From Clavelina lepadiformis (taxonomy: Eukaryota; Chordata; Ascidiacea; Aplousobranchia; Clavelinidae), in assembly GCF_947623445.1 (NCBI RefSeq), contig NC_135241.1, forward strand, positions 4,900,501-4,964,500: a DNA stretch of 64,000 nt, given 5' to 3'. A program made the position numbers and the translations under genes. Under the pieces are notes generated by a model that was not told the DNA's origin, did not search any database, and was given only the letters and a program-made list of their open reading frames with translations. Of this stretch, positions 24,001 to 35,967 are shown piece after piece (the stretch's first letter is position 1; every line of letters starts with the position of its first letter).

Positions 24001-26874
24001 CTGAGATCGTAAGGAGCACTTGACGAGCCTAAGCAATAAAAAACTTGACTTTTAATTTTACTGCAATTAAGTTAAAAGCATCAGCAAAAGCTTTTGAGAA
24101 TACAGCCTATGCATAGTAAAAATGATTATTACAAAAACTTCAATCACAAATATTCGAGACAAGAAAAGTTTGATGTACTAGCATTTTTATGTTTTGCAAT
24201 TTATTTACTGGGTTACATCAGGCATGTCAAACTTAAGATATCAGTTGGTACTCAAGTGAGATCTGCAACATATTGTTAGTTTCATAAGCTTACAGAAGTT
24301 TAAGTTTAACAAAAGCAATGACAAATACTACAGAGCACATCTTACTTTTAGTGATGTAAGCTTTTTCATCACTCATAAAGTTTAAATATCGTAAATACGA
24401 TGTTTAAAACAAAGCATAAGCAGTTACCAAAAAAGTGAATTCGTTGCACTGTCCTTTAGTGCTATATAGAATGCCCTAGGAATGTCAACACCACCAATAC
24501 ATTCCATTAGTTATCTAAATTATCTAGTTAGATTATTTGCAATACAACTATCTTATATGACAATGACAACAGAAGTACTTATTGTTTAATTAACTTAATT
24601 ACTATTTGATTCGACTGATGTTAAATCACATAAATTTAAAAATGCAATATTGTACTACTTTACTAAGTACAGTTAACCATAGTGGGACCCTTAGCAAGAT
24701 CATGATTAAAATTGTGGCCTGCAATTGTCACACAGTTTGACATACCAGGGCAACATTATTGTTTTATAAAAATTTTTGCTTTTAATTACCTGCTTCATCA
24801 TTTGATCTGGAATTCCGAACGACAACTACAACAGAAACAAAAAAAGAGAAGTGAATTAAAGCTGCGTAAAACCATGAGAAGTTTAGTTGATTTCAGATCT
24901 GACATCACAGATTTTTTTTTTTTAAATAATTTTAGGTTATATAAACTTACGTATTTTATATTTTAATTTTATAGTATATATGTTTTAACACGTGACTTTT
25001 TTGATTTACACACAAAAGAAAAAAACCATAACCATGTTTCATACATCATATATATAAAATCTTCCATCTCAAAGTGAAATATGTACGTTATGCATATATG
25101 CAGAATATTAAGTCCATTAATATGCTGTGTTTGTAAGTTGATAGTCACAACTACACTTTTTAAAGTGGTGGATAAAAATTTGACTCCGATAATTAATATG
25201 CCGCTGAGCAGCTAAAGTTCTGATGAAATAAAAAAATTTGTTTGCTATTGATTGAAAATATATCATATCATACAAGTTCGAAAGAGTTCGAGGCAAAAGT
25301 AGTCAAAAGTGGCAATGTGCTGTGCTGAACATGCTTTACAATTATACTTTTGTGGTAAACCTAGTTTGCTAGTTTGACATACTTCTAAGCAACAACAACA
25401 ACTTTCCTTTTAATTTTCCTACATAAAGTGTTTTGATTGTATTTAACAATGTTCTTAGAAATCAGCAATTCAGGCAGCTCAAAAAAATTTGGTGTATTTA
25501 ACCAGCCATATTTTGAAGCAGTGAACTATTAACATGAATTATACAACTCTATCTTATAAGCTCACAGTTTGGAAGTTGGTTTCTGGAGTCTAATCCTTGG
25601 AATAACTGCAATATCTGTGAAGTTTGAAAATTTCAATATGGCATCAAATTTAATAATAAATGTATCATAAATGACATAATAATATGTGTTTGAAACAAAC
25701 ACTGATCTTATAATATGTCTATATGGAACTGTTTGAGTATCACAACAAGGCAAATCAGTTGTAATTCAACATTTGATCAGATATAACATAAAGCTCTAAT
25801 CTAGAATAACTATACACAAGGCTAGAATGACTGTTTAAAATTTAAAACATACATAAATTTGATCGAAAGTTTTTCAAAACTTGAAACGATTTTAAGTAAT
25901 TGTACTCGAATTTTCCAACCCCCTTCTAAAATTTCAAACTTTTAAAAACATTGACATATATGTACTTAACACAATTAATGCCCGTTGCTAGCACTTCCTA
26001 GTAACAATCAATAGCATATTATGATATAAAGATCAACATCACTACAGTACTATATCTACTAACGCTAAATGGATTGGCCATTGAGGATTGAGCTTCTGAT
26101 TGAGGAGTCTGATCCCTGCTGCTTCCATTCTGTGTGTCCCTTCAAAAAGAAATTGTTTATTAGTTAATTTTGAAACTAAAAAATTGGAAAGCTCATGCCT
26201 CTCCACTCACCGTGTGACTTCACTAGGTTCTTCTTCTGAGATATCTTCTTCGTCCTCCACAAACTCCACGAAGCCACCCCTGCAGTTTGGGCATATAAAA
26301 TCCTGCATCAATAAATTTTTTTTTTCAATTAGTTGTAATACAGTAGTATGTTCAAAATATATCAATAGAGTATAGTAGTTTCATTGACGTACCACTTACC
26401 AGTAGCAAGGCTCATAATAAGTATATATAACTAATATATATACAGTATTAAAATAAAAAAGAGGATATAGTTTGGCACTCTGAAGGTTAACTTTATATTT
26501 TTCATAACACAACATAACATAAAGCTAACCTTCAGAATGCCAAACGATATCCTGTTTTTTATTTTGCTTTAAATTCTGGTTAACATGGTTCAGACAACAT
26601 CAACTAATATATACATATATATATATATGCCTTAATCAAATTAGAAAATAGATTCCTGAATGTATAAACATGATACCAGTATACTTTAAAAATAACTTGT
26701 AGATATATGTAGTTATTGAAAATAGACAGTATAAAATTGTGTAATTTATACTATGAAACAGTCAAAACATACAATTTAAAATGCATATTAAACAATTAAC
26801 TAACTTACGTCTGTAATGGGAGATATCCTTCGGTCACAACTATGGCAATAATAAAGCAAAGATGTACTGGCCAT
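15072..26874 (-). CDS. RNF126: RNF115/RNF126-type RING E3 ubiquitin-protein ligase, eight exons
   Basis: Minus-strand exons with matching phases are 26874..26809, 26302..26211, 26139..26060, 24028..23929, 23719..23642, 23453..23378, 19247..19154, 15709..15594 and 15215..15072 (nine segments; the 26139..26060 donor GTAGAT is weak, and this segment could be merged or shifted). The product is about 300 residues. An N-terminal zinc ribbon (YYCHSCDRR, then DFICPNCRGGF) is the BCA2-type finger of this family. Next come an acidic and Ser/Arg-rich linker and the family signature DYAWGPNGLDNVISQ, followed by QLENAGPPPASK. A RING-H2 finger (ECSVCMDPF, CEHFFHIPCIDPWLEL, HNTCPICRK) and a Ser-rich tail end the protein. 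The fingers and order match RNF126/RNF115, cytosolic ligases that ubiquitinate mislocalised proteins and receptors. It could be orthologous to both vertebrate paralogues. Introns of 3.4 and 4.1 kb carry repeats. Confidence 0.9.
15710..19153. other. Large intron of the RNF115/126-like gene
   Basis: 3.4 kb without a supported gene. It contains the long hairpin at 18868-18922. Confidence 0.6.
18868..18922. repeat. Perfect 20-bp hairpin in an intron
   Basis: Arms at 18868-18887 and 18903-18922 are exact reverse complements, separated by 15 nt. It may be a collapsed MITE or a foldback element. Confidence 0.7.
19248..23377. other. Second large intron of the RNF115/126-like gene
   Basis: 4.1 kb, AT-rich, no host gene recognised. 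A GGTGCAACCCTA segment near 23003-23014 resembles a hAT-type terminus, but no partner end was found. Confidence 0.5.
24029..26059. other. Intron of the RNF115/126-like gene
   Basis: Two kilobases of AT-rich sequence. No feature beyond short spurious frames. Confidence 0.5.
26450..26565. repeat. Near-perfect inverted repeat (arms about 47 bp) in an intron
   Basis: Left arm 26450-26496 and right arm 26519-26565 pair with about four mismatches across a 22-nt spacer. Each arm is a copy of the dispersed repeat seen once at 9333-9408. The transcript could form a long RNA hairpin. Confidence 0.7.
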
Positions 26875-28137
26875 GTTTTGGACTGAAAAGTAATACTAGT
26901 TTAATCCAAAAAAAACGTATCAAGCAATGATGCTGGGAACCTAGTTAAATGCTATTTTCTAGATGATATATATATATAACAAAGCTGTATTCTGTGTACC
27001 TGTATATTCATAAAATTGCAAAGTTATGCATTATATTCCACAAGTTTAAAACTAGCCTATAAATATACAAATGTCAAACCGAACATGGACAGTAGGAAAT
27101 TTCACTGTCAAGTGGCACACTTTGAAATCAGTGTCCTCAGCCTTGTCGAATGCCTGCGAGTATATTTTACTTTAGGGGTTCAAACAACAATGTGTCACTT
27201 TCCTATGTATCTTTTGTTTAAGTTTTCAAAACTCATGCATGCAAAAGATACATCACAAAATGGCATGTTGTCAGATTTCAACAAAGAAAACCTAAAAATT
27301 ACAACTCACATCCAAGTCTTTCAATGCGATATACATTATGGCTAGTGCTGACGATGGGCTATGACTGCGAAAAATAGACTCATTTAGAAAAACTTGAAAG
27401 CAACCTAAAAGATCCTGTCAAGATGTAGTGGTTCAAACATATGCAATCTCTCCATGTACCTCACACAAACCCAACAGCAAAGATTATTTTTAACAATAAA
27501 AAACTATCATCAACTGGTGTTTTTGGTCACATAACAAGACATCAAAAACTAGATTACCTAATAACACATGGCATGATAGTCAAGCAAAAATGTTCCTGCA
27601 GACGAAAAAGGAAAATGCTGGTTAAACAACTCGATCAATTTAAGTATTGGATCACGCAATATACTTATGATGGCACAAGATACCTGACACAACCGGAAAA
27701 AAGTGATATATATATTAAGAGCTGGGCATGAGCTCTTTGACTTCTTTAAGACTAATTTTATTCGTTATACAATGATCATTAGACATTTCATTATAGCCAG
27801 TAATTTGCTTCATGTTGCCATTATTATTAATACCATATTATTATGTTGCCATATTATTAACACTATATACCCGTGTACCAGTATCTGGATTTTGGCCCAT
27901 TTAAGTTACAGGCTACAGCATTATGTTCGTATGTTTTGTAGGTATGGTTTAATTTATGACCGTTTTATCACTAACTAAGCCCTCCAACATTTTTTAAAAG
28001 ACGAAAGTTTTCATCTGTTATATAGGTCTATATAAGATAATTATGGCCCGTATTATCGTATAATTGGTCATCCAAAGTTTCATTATGGTATATGGTAGGT
28101 CTAGGGCCTAGGCCCTTCATCAAGTTGGTAGAACTTC
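26875..28137. other. Intergenic upstream of the ligase gene
   Basis: Putative 5' flank of the minus-strand ligase, then AT-rich DNA with frames of 91-109 codons (27016-27978) that show no homology I recognise. Confidence 0.45.
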
Positions 28138-29404
28138 ATCACCACAGATGGATCGCCAAATTTAACAGGAAAAACATTGGGCTACTGAAAAAACTTCAGG
28201 ATAAGATGAAAAAGGAAACCCAAGCTGGATATTACTTTTTGCACTGCATTATCCATCAGGAGGCCCTGTGTAAATCTGTTTTGCAGCTTGATCATGTAGT
28301 GATGCCAGTGGTAAAACTCATCAACTACATAAAAGCAAGAGGGCTTCATCACCGTCAGTTTATCAAGTTTCTTGAGGAAATTGATTCTGATCACCAGGAT
28401 TCGCTTTGCCATTCTCATGTGCGCTGGTTAAGTTTGGGGAAAGCCTGTAAACGTGTCTGGGAACTTAAAGAGGCGATTAGCCCACTTTTAGAGTAAGTTG
28501 GAAAAGCAGACAACTTTCCTGAGCTGAGTGACAGAAATTGGCTTATTGATTTTGCTTTTGCTATGGACATATTAACACACATGAATGAGCTGAATGCAAA
28601 GTTGCAAGGGAAAGAGCAATTTGCTCATAAAATGTACACAAATGTGAGAGCTTTCAAAGCTAAATTGACTTTATTCTCAGAACAAATGTCTAACAAATCT
28701 TTTGCTGATTTCCCCACCCTAGCGACAATGAAAGAGGCTTCTAAACAAGTTAAAAACTACAGCAAATTACTGAATGACATGCACCAAGAATTCTGCCGTC
28801 GATTCCTTGATTTTGAAAAACTACAAAATAATTTTAGACCGTCTCTTGCCCTTTGTCACAAATCGTTTTAACAGCGCCACAAGAGATACAATTAGAATTG
28901 ATTGATCTTCAGGGTGACTATCGGTATGTTTTAAAAGAGAAATTCATCGCCTTAAAGCTGAAAGAATTTTACGCTTCCCTAGGTTATAGCAGGGCTCCAA
29001 AAATTTGAATTATGGCGCAGAGGCTGCACGTTTTGTTTAGCTCCACATATATTTGTGAACAGACGTTCAGCCTGATGAACATTAACAAATCTAGTCACAG
29101 ATCTCAATTAACCGATGTACACCTCAGATCTGTTCTAAGAATCGCTACACCAAAGCATATCAAGCTAACACCAAATTTTGATGTTTTGCCAAGAAAGGTT
29201 GAATAAAAATATCATTCATTCTGGAATTAAATCCAATTTTCGAGCAAATTTTGTTCTTTCACAGCTTTTAAATGTAAATTATTGTACAAAAATTAGGTCA
29301 TAAAACTATTGTAAACACTCTTTGTCCACTATATATTCACTTGGCCTGCCTGTTAAATTTTGAGAAATTTTTGGCCGCTGAGTCAAAAAGTTTGCCCACC
29401 CCTG
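28138..29404 (+). mobile_element. Broken hAT (Charlie/ZBED-like) transposase element, 5' part missing
   Basis: Three coding pieces resemble the hAT transposase lineage related to ZBED5/GTF2IRD2. The first has a NIGLLKKLQDKM and HCIIHQEALC region. The second has MDILTHMNELNAKLQG and NVRAFKAKL. The third has the hAT dimerisation region (ICEQTFSLMNINKSSHRSQL, then HLRSVLRIA). Breaks seen: a one-base shift near 28165, a TAA at 28494-28496, a frame change near 28860 and a TGA near 29006. The N-terminal zinc finger is absent. The right terminus is visible at about 29380-29404 (AAAAGTTTGCCCACCCCTG); no matching left terminus was found. It is an inactive plain DNA transposon. Confidence 0.85.
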
Positions 29405-30857
29405 GTCTAGCCTAGGCTATTTGCCAACCCGCTTGTGTGGCTGGATGTTTCTTCAAGTGTACGCAGTATTATGAAGCAGTTGAAAAAAAAACAAACACAT
29501 AAATGGTTGAACCTTGAACGATTATTCTCTATCAAACAGATCAAACAACCACAGTGACACCAGCTGGTGTTCTAGAAAAATCCAGGCCTAAACTGTATTG
29601 TGGTCTCTCAGTGTCTGCGTTACTGCCTTTGGACCGAAGTGTTAGGCTGTTAGCGCCAGTTGCGTGAGTGTTTGTGCAACTGACGCCATAAGGGTACGCT
29701 TCATAAGCGTGGTAACTACTGAAGTTTTTTCTGCGATTGTCTTCCTGATTTCTATTTTGCAGAATACAGGCAAAGGGGCTCTTTAACTTTTGCACTCCAA
29801 TATCAGGATGGAGCATTGAGGAATTATTCCGTCGTAATTTCTTTTCTATTACCCCATAACTCCTCCCCATTCAGGCCTTGAAGTCGGAGAGCAAAAGTAG
29901 AAGACACGTCAAACAAAGCCGCACATACAATACAGGCCTACATGTACCTGTATGAACACCACTATCAAAACACACGTTTCTGTGATTTCAGTCTAACATG
30001 TAATAAAAAATAGGCTGCAACTATTTCAACAGAAAAAAACCTGCGTTCAAAGCTATTTTTAACAGTTTCCTGTTAACCAAACGTAAATTTTATAACTTAG
30101 TAGCCAAAACTTATCCTAAATCTACCCCTAGTCTAAACCTAACTCCAATAATACCAGCAAAAATCAACATTCTTACCGATACTCATTCACCTAACCTAAC
30201 CCCTTATCTTTAACCACAGGCTGCGTGAACGACATACCTACGATAAAATAGTCACTTTGTAAAACATAACGTATTCTTGGAAACGATTTATTCTGGTCAT
30301 TACTTGTAGTAACGTCACAAATGGTTGGCTTATATTCATATAAACTTGTTGCGCCACTTTTGTTGCTCCCCGTGCGATTTTTGATTACTACTACAAATGA
30401 GAAATTGTGAAAGGTTGTGTACGACAGTGTTTTAATGACTCGAGATACTGACTAGAGGCAACTTCTCATTAATTGACCTGTCATAGCCCAACATGACTCG
30501 AGTCACGTATTTCAGTCTTGATGATAAAACATGGACCTTAGGTAACGTAATGGAAAATGTTTCTAAAAGATTAAACTTCTTTGAAAAAATAGCAACCAAA
30601 CAGCAGTGTCGTTATAACAACCAATTTGAAGCAATGCTTAGTGTGACGTCAGGAAAATTGTAAAGTTAAATACATTGACTTGATTTAAAAAGCGGCTTAT
30701 ATGGGTCGAGTCACAACTCAAAGTGACTTAAGACAGAAAAAATGACTTGGTCACAACCTTGCATATATCATACCTCTTCAGCATTTTTTTGAAGTAAGTT
30801 TAGTCTCTGAACATATCTGCATTAGACTTCACTGAGCAGCACATGCATGAAATAGAG
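29405..30857. other. Intergenic; one unplaced minus-strand ORF
   Basis: A 109-codon ATG frame on the minus strand (29870-29541) begins MGRSYGVIEKKLRRNNSS and ends RTPAGVTVVV. A stop lies immediately before its ATG, no homologue is recognised, and it could be a chance frame or a terminal exon. Otherwise nothing. Confidence 0.3.
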
Positions 30858-31268
30858 CAGGGGTGTCCAACCTTTTTGGCCGGCCACTTGAGTGTTTACT
30901 GCTAATTTCTAATTAAAACCCTCACACCAAAATTTTAACCCTAGAAATACGTTTTATCCTCTTTTACAATTATAAGAACAATAAACATACCAAGATATAG
31001 TAAAGTCAACAAAGTTTTTACTACACGTCGACATTTCAATGTGAAGTTTGGCAATAGGTCTATTCGGTGAGATGGACGATGTAGCAATGCGAAGCGAGTA
31101 TTCCATATGACTGTCAGTAATTAGTAAATAAACAGTAAATGCCAATTTCTCGGAATGTAAGTTCGCCATAAATTACGTAGGTGATTCAGTTGATAATATA
31201 AGTCATTTCGACAAATACCGCACGGGCCACTCAGAACCTTCACGCGGGCCACGGGTTGGACACCCCTG
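30858..31268. mobile_element. hAT-type MITE, 8-bp TSD (411 bp)
   Basis: The ends CAGGGGTGTCCAACC and GGTTGGACACCCCTG are inverted repeats. They are flanked by 8-bp duplications AAATAGAG (30850-30857 and 31269-31276). The termini are close to those of the element at 9001-9237, so both were probably moved by the same transposase. The interior differs. Confidence 0.9.
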
Positions 31269-31276
31269 AAATAGAG

Positions 31277-33434
31277 GTACCCGCCCGTTTCGTTACGGTT
31301 AGATAGACATTTTTATGTTTTGTTTTATTGCCCAAATCTGGAAGTGTTTACCAGGTCCACTGAACAAAAGCAAGCGTTGTTCATTTCTTGCCCACGGTAT
31401 TGCGACGGTAGCGCAACTGGAAGGACTTCGAGTCGTACCGAGCTCGCATATTTACAATCAAATATTTTCTGTGGCAAATCCTTGGTTATACAAACAAAGT
31501 TTTCTTAACTTATTATCTGGTCATGTTTTGTTTGTTATAACTCTATAGTGAAAAGCTGTAGGCCTATATACAGCTTATTTTGACTTCCAAACGGTAATCG
31601 CTTAAAATAACACGGTCGAGTGCGCTGCAAGGTATTTGGAATGATCGCGGAGCGTGTGCTGCGTTGAAACTATTGCCAAAGGCTCCAATGGGCTGATGTG
31701 TAGGAGGTGGAAGACCCAACTTTGGTGTTCTACGTAGCGTTCAGGTAAAACAGATATTGACTAACTAAATTACTACCGGTAAGCTATAATATTGTTATTA
31801 CACTACGTGGTGAGAGATTTAGCTTAGTTTAATACTGTAATAAGGGTTCCAGACGAGAGCACCATAAAACCAGTAGCTGTATTTCGTGGCAGGATTCACC
31901 GAGATCTCGGTTGTCGTGTGTGCAGACACGCTAACTCCATAGTGTACAGGTGTACAACGCTTAGCTAAGTGTCCACCTATTTAATCTTGCTTCAGTACAT
32001 ATCTAAGCTAACACTTGTATAAATAACCCAAGGTTACCTAACATCTTATCACAAAATCCGTACAAGAAATTTTGATCGGGTCTCATCAAAATTTAAGGCC
32101 AGGGTCGTGACCAAAAGAGCGAGTGTTGTTGTTGAATAGCAGTTTGCTGTGGTCCGATAGCAACCTGCAATTGCTTGCTGCTTAGTAACTGACAGGCTGC
32201 TGTTCGTGACGTGTTCAGTAGCAGTTTATTTTTTATCAAGGTGAGTGGCTGATGTGTTTTTTTTTCTATGAAGCGTGTACATTGGTTTTTTGGAAAAGCA
32301 GATATTCTAAGATTTTTTGTGTAGTTGAGGATGGGCCTAGCTTAAATTATGTTCACACCTTGAACATCTTTGATGTAAACAAACAATGAGCTGCCCAATT
32401 TTCAGCAGCAACCAATAACAGAGTCCCATTCGAGAAATCAGAGTCTTGCTGTTCATTATGTCATGAACAGCAGCATGTCAGTTACTGAGCTGTAAAGAAC
32501 AACAGAGTACTTTTCGAAAACACTAACAAGCTGTTGTACAACAATAACAGCCATTATTCTAAATAATGCCCCGGCCTCTAGAACTCACTGATCAGCAACC
32601 ACATGACATCACCAATTGCAAGGTGTTAATCAAAAATAGCAGGCTGCAATTGGTGACGTCACAAGAAACAAAATTGTGTCTGAGTATTTTTGTGCACTGC
32701 ACATATCATTTTTGGTCGTTTAGCACATCCAAGATTTTTGTCGAAAACGGCCATACTCTGCGATTCGGTGATATGGAAGTGTAAAAGTAAAAGAGACCCG
32801 GCCGTACTTTTTCCTCCTAATAATCTGGTTCATTTTTCTCGCTGTAATTTTGCTAAACTGCTCACCCGAGATCTTAGCAAAAGTGTCATACTTTGCAGTA
32901 CAGAATGTTTTATGAAACTATCATAAAGATCCAAACTGCAGAAAGTGAGGAAATGTAGTTTTATGAAATTTTATTCCAATTTATATTTTGATTTGATGGT
33001 GACTGAATAATTTTCTAATCTTTCTAGTTTAAATAATGATAATTTTTCTAATGTATAGTTTGGAATAAAAAGATTTATATATGCATAAATAATTTATTTT
33101 GATTGATTTATATAACTTATATATACATATGTATAAATGGTGATATTTGATGTTTTACATAAAATCAGTAGTTATATAGATGTTACACATACAGTTAAAA
33201 ACAGATGTTCATTTGTCAAGTCAGAACAAATTTTATTATATATATGTGGTGAGATACTGGAAGTTTTCAAGTTGCTTGGAATTACAAAACAAAATATCGC
33301 CGTATAAGGGCAAAATATCTTTGTCACAAATATTGTAATAAAGTGTTTGTTTCTTATTTTCTGTAAACTAGTACCGTTATTAACCAATTATATTGTCTAC
33401 ATGGCTTGTAGGTTTTAAAATTTTTGTTTTATGT
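31277..33434. other. Intergenic with nested inverted repeats
   Basis: Imperfect inverted repeats lie at about 32178-32210 and 32462-32494 (core GTAACTGACA / TGTCAGTTAC). A tighter pair is at 32604-32620 and 32645-32661, built on TCACCAATTGCA. These look like MITE ends, but target duplications were not resolved. AT-rich DNA follows up to PPWD1. Confidence 0.45.
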
Positions 33435-33481
33435 CAGGCAATTTTATAAGAAAAGAGTGATTGGACAAAAATAGTGCTGAA

Positions 33482-35338
33482 ATGGCCAGTGTAAGGGGTA
33501 GTGTAAAGCGGACAATGGATGAAAATGGTGAAAGTAAGGAAGAAGAAAAATCTAATGTTAAAATAGAGACTGAACCAAAGAAAAGGAAAACATTGGAATA
33601 TGAGCAAAGTTATCTGGAAAACATACCTGACTCTGATAGGTATGAAAAGAGCTACATGCACAGGGATAACGTTACACAGGTTTGTGTAACAAAAACAGAC
33701 TTTATCATTACGGCCAGTCAAGATGGCCACGTGAAGTTTTGGAAGAAAAGTGACCAAGGAATTGAATTTGTAAAACATTTTCGTGCTCATTTGGCTCCTA
33801 TAACCAGTATGGCTGTGAGTTATAATGGAGAACTAATGTGCTCAGTATCCAGTGACGAAGCCTTAAAGGTTTTTGATGTAATTAATTTTGACATGATAAA
33901 CATGTTAAAATTGGGGTTTAAGCCTAGTATCTGTGAGTGGGTATTCTCCTCTGGAGATCGCAAAGCTCTTGTATCAGTGGCTGAAGTAGGAAAAGGAACA
34001 ATACGAATTTATGATGGCAAAGGTAACTCTGATCCTGTTCATACAATTAACAATTTACATGGAGCAGAAATCACTTGCATCAAGTTTAACCAGGTGTTTA
34101 AGGTAGCCATTAGTTCCGACAAACTTGGAATGTTGGAATACTGGACTGGTCAGGACAAAAACTATAAGTTTCCTGAAGACACTGTAAAATTCAAATACAA
34201 AACTGATACTGATTTGTATGAGCTGGCAAAGCATCAAACGCAAGCTCTTTCTATTGATGTTTCTTCCAGCGGCTTGCTCTTTGCTTGCACGGCTCAGGAT
34301 CGTTGCATTAGAGTATTTCACTTTTTGACTGGCAAAAAGTCTCGTGTTTTTAATGAATCTTTGGATACATTCGTTGAACTTCAGCAAAATAAAGCTCAAC
34401 TTCCAAACATGGAATTCGGTAGAAGAATTGCTGTCGAAAGAGAGCTGGAAAAGTCTACGAAATATTTTACTCGTAGCAATTGCATTTTTGATGAATCTGG
34501 ATATTTTCTCCTCTATTCCACAATGCTTGGCGTAAAAGTGATAAATCTTCACACAAATAGATGCTGCCGAGTTATTGGTAAACCAGAAGGCATTCGAGTT
34601 CTCAACATCGCAATGATTCAGAGTACATCTAAATACACAAAGGCTGCTTTAACAGTTGATATGAAAGCTTCAGATAACCCTGGTCTGCAAGAAATAACAG
34701 AAGACCCATCCATCTTCTGTACAGCTTACAAGAAAAACAGATTTTATATTTTTTCTCGGCGATCTCCTGATGAAGCCGACAACACTGCTGATCGTGATGT
34801 GTTTAACGAACGACCAACAAAAGACGAAGTGATGGCGGCAGCCCAAATTCAAACAGAAAAAAGAATCTCAGAAAATGCCACCATCCATACAACTATGGGT
34901 GATGTTGTTGTCAAGCTGTTTGCTACTGAGTGCCCAAAAGCAACAGAAAATTTTTGTGTGCATTCAAAAAATGGATACTACAATGGTCATATATTCCATA
35001 GGGTTATCAAAGGTTTCATGATCCAAACAGGAGACCCACTGGGTACTGGCACTGGTGGAAAAAGCATATGGGGTGGAGAATTTGAAGATGAGTTTAACCC
35101 TTCATTGCGTCATGATCGGCCCTACACTCTAAGCATGGCTAATGCTGGCCCAAATACTAATGGTTCTCAGTTTTTTATAACTGTGGTTCCTACACCTTGG
35201 TTAGATAACAAGCACACTGTTTTTGGGAGAGTTGTGAAAGGAATGGAAGTTGTACACAGCATAGCTTCCATAAAAGTTCATCCAAAAACCGACAAACCTT
35301 ATGATGATGTTTCCATTGTTAACATAGCGATAAAGTAA
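33482..35338 (+). CDS. PPWD1: Spliceosome-associated cyclophilin with WD repeats (PPWD1), intronless coding region
   Basis: One uninterrupted frame of 618 codons begins at the first ATG, 33482. The frame is open slightly upstream from 33461, but without an ATG. A basic/acidic N-terminus leads into WD40 repeats at about residues 65-300 (for example [20 protein letters not shown]). A linker and a C-terminal cyclophilin domain (about 460-615) follow. Peptidyl-prolyl isomerase residues are visible in [22 protein letters not shown] and [12 protein letters not shown]. Human PPWD1 has 646 residues and the same architecture; it associates with spliceosomal C complexes in the nucleus. A strong TTTTATGTCAG acceptor at about 33427-33437 suggests a 5' UTR intron or a spliced-leader site. 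AATAAA is at 35671. The lack of introns contrasts with the neighbouring genes. Confidence 0.95.
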   Translation: MASVRGSVKRTMDENGESKEEEKSNVKIETEPKKRKTLEYEQSYLENIPDSDRYEKSYMHRDNVTQVCVTKTDFIITASQDGHVKFWKKSDQGIEFVKHFRAHLAPITSMAVSYNGELMCSVSSDEALKVFDVINFDMINMLKLGFKPSICEWVFSSGDRKALVSVAEVGKGTIRIYDGKGNSDPVHTINNLHGAEITCIKFNQVFKVAISSDKLGMLEYWTGQDKNYKFPEDTVKFKYKTDTDLYELAKHQTQALSIDVSSSGLLFACTAQDRCIRVFHFLTGKKSRVFNESLDTFVELQQNKAQLPNMEFGRRIAVERELEKSTKYFTRSNCIFDESGYFLLYSTMLGVKVINLHTNRCCRVIGKPEGIRVLNIAMIQSTSKYTKAALTVDMKASDNPGLQEITEDPSIFCTAYKKNRFYIFSRRSPDEADNTADRDVFNERPTKDEVMAAAQIQTEKRISENATIHTTMGDVVVKLFATECPKATENFCVHSKNGYYNGHIFHRVIKGFMIQTGDPLGTGTGGKSIWGGEFEDEFNPSLRHDRPYTLSMANAGPNTNGSQFFITVVPTPWLDNKHTVFGRVVKGMEVVHSIASIKVHPKTDKPYDDVSIVNIAIK

Positions 35339-35967
35339 GACAACAATGGTGAAAAAGAACAATTTGTTTGCTGAAACTGGTTCACTTTGTGTATATTTGA
35401 CGTGCTTGTTTGAGCTGAATTGATTTGTTGCAAGGAAATAACTCTGTTATTTTTTCTACATCTTCTAAACAACATCTGTTTTCTAGTTCAACGTCAATAC
35501 GTTTGATTTTATTCCTGATTGATTTCATCCAGTTTGATTTTAATCTCGTTTAATTTTTTTATTACATTGGTATCGTATTTTTATATTACCAGTTTAAGCA
35601 CGTAATCATTTTTTTATATCATATTAATGGAATACAATTATGAAACAAGAAATAATAATGACACCTAACTAATAAAAGAAGGATGTGCAAATATTCACCG
35701 AAAAAAAATTTCACAGCAATTTTGAATTTTGCTAGTTTGTTTTGTTCATTGTATTTCCCACACCTTAGTCATTTGCATCAAGTTTCTAAGTACTGCCCTT
35801 TTCAAGTTGTCTCTTTAAAAATAGTGGGTTGATATGTGACTTTTGCATTGTGACAATGCATTTAATGTAAACTTATGATTTCAAGAGCCTAACAGTACTC
35901 TCTTGATGCTCTGATCATCACAAATCGACTGTTGTAGATTAACATAGATAATAACCTGTTTTGCACA
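35339..35967. other. PPWD1 3' UTR and spacer
   Basis: 630 bases; poly(A) signal AATAAA at 35671-35676. The next gene is co-directional, starting at 35968. Confidence 0.5.

Noticed and set aside
28099-29412. GTCTAG-(n) matches as target duplication of the hAT transposase element
   Set aside because: Only six of eight bases agree, and the left terminal repeat is missing, so the match may be chance.
29541-29870. 109-codon minus-strand ORF as a gene
   Set aside because: No homologue, a stop directly before its ATG and no neighbouring exons. Kept only as a note.
34055-34552. 165-codon antisense ORF inside PPWD1
   Set aside because: A shadow of the real coding strand. It has no homology and no splice context.
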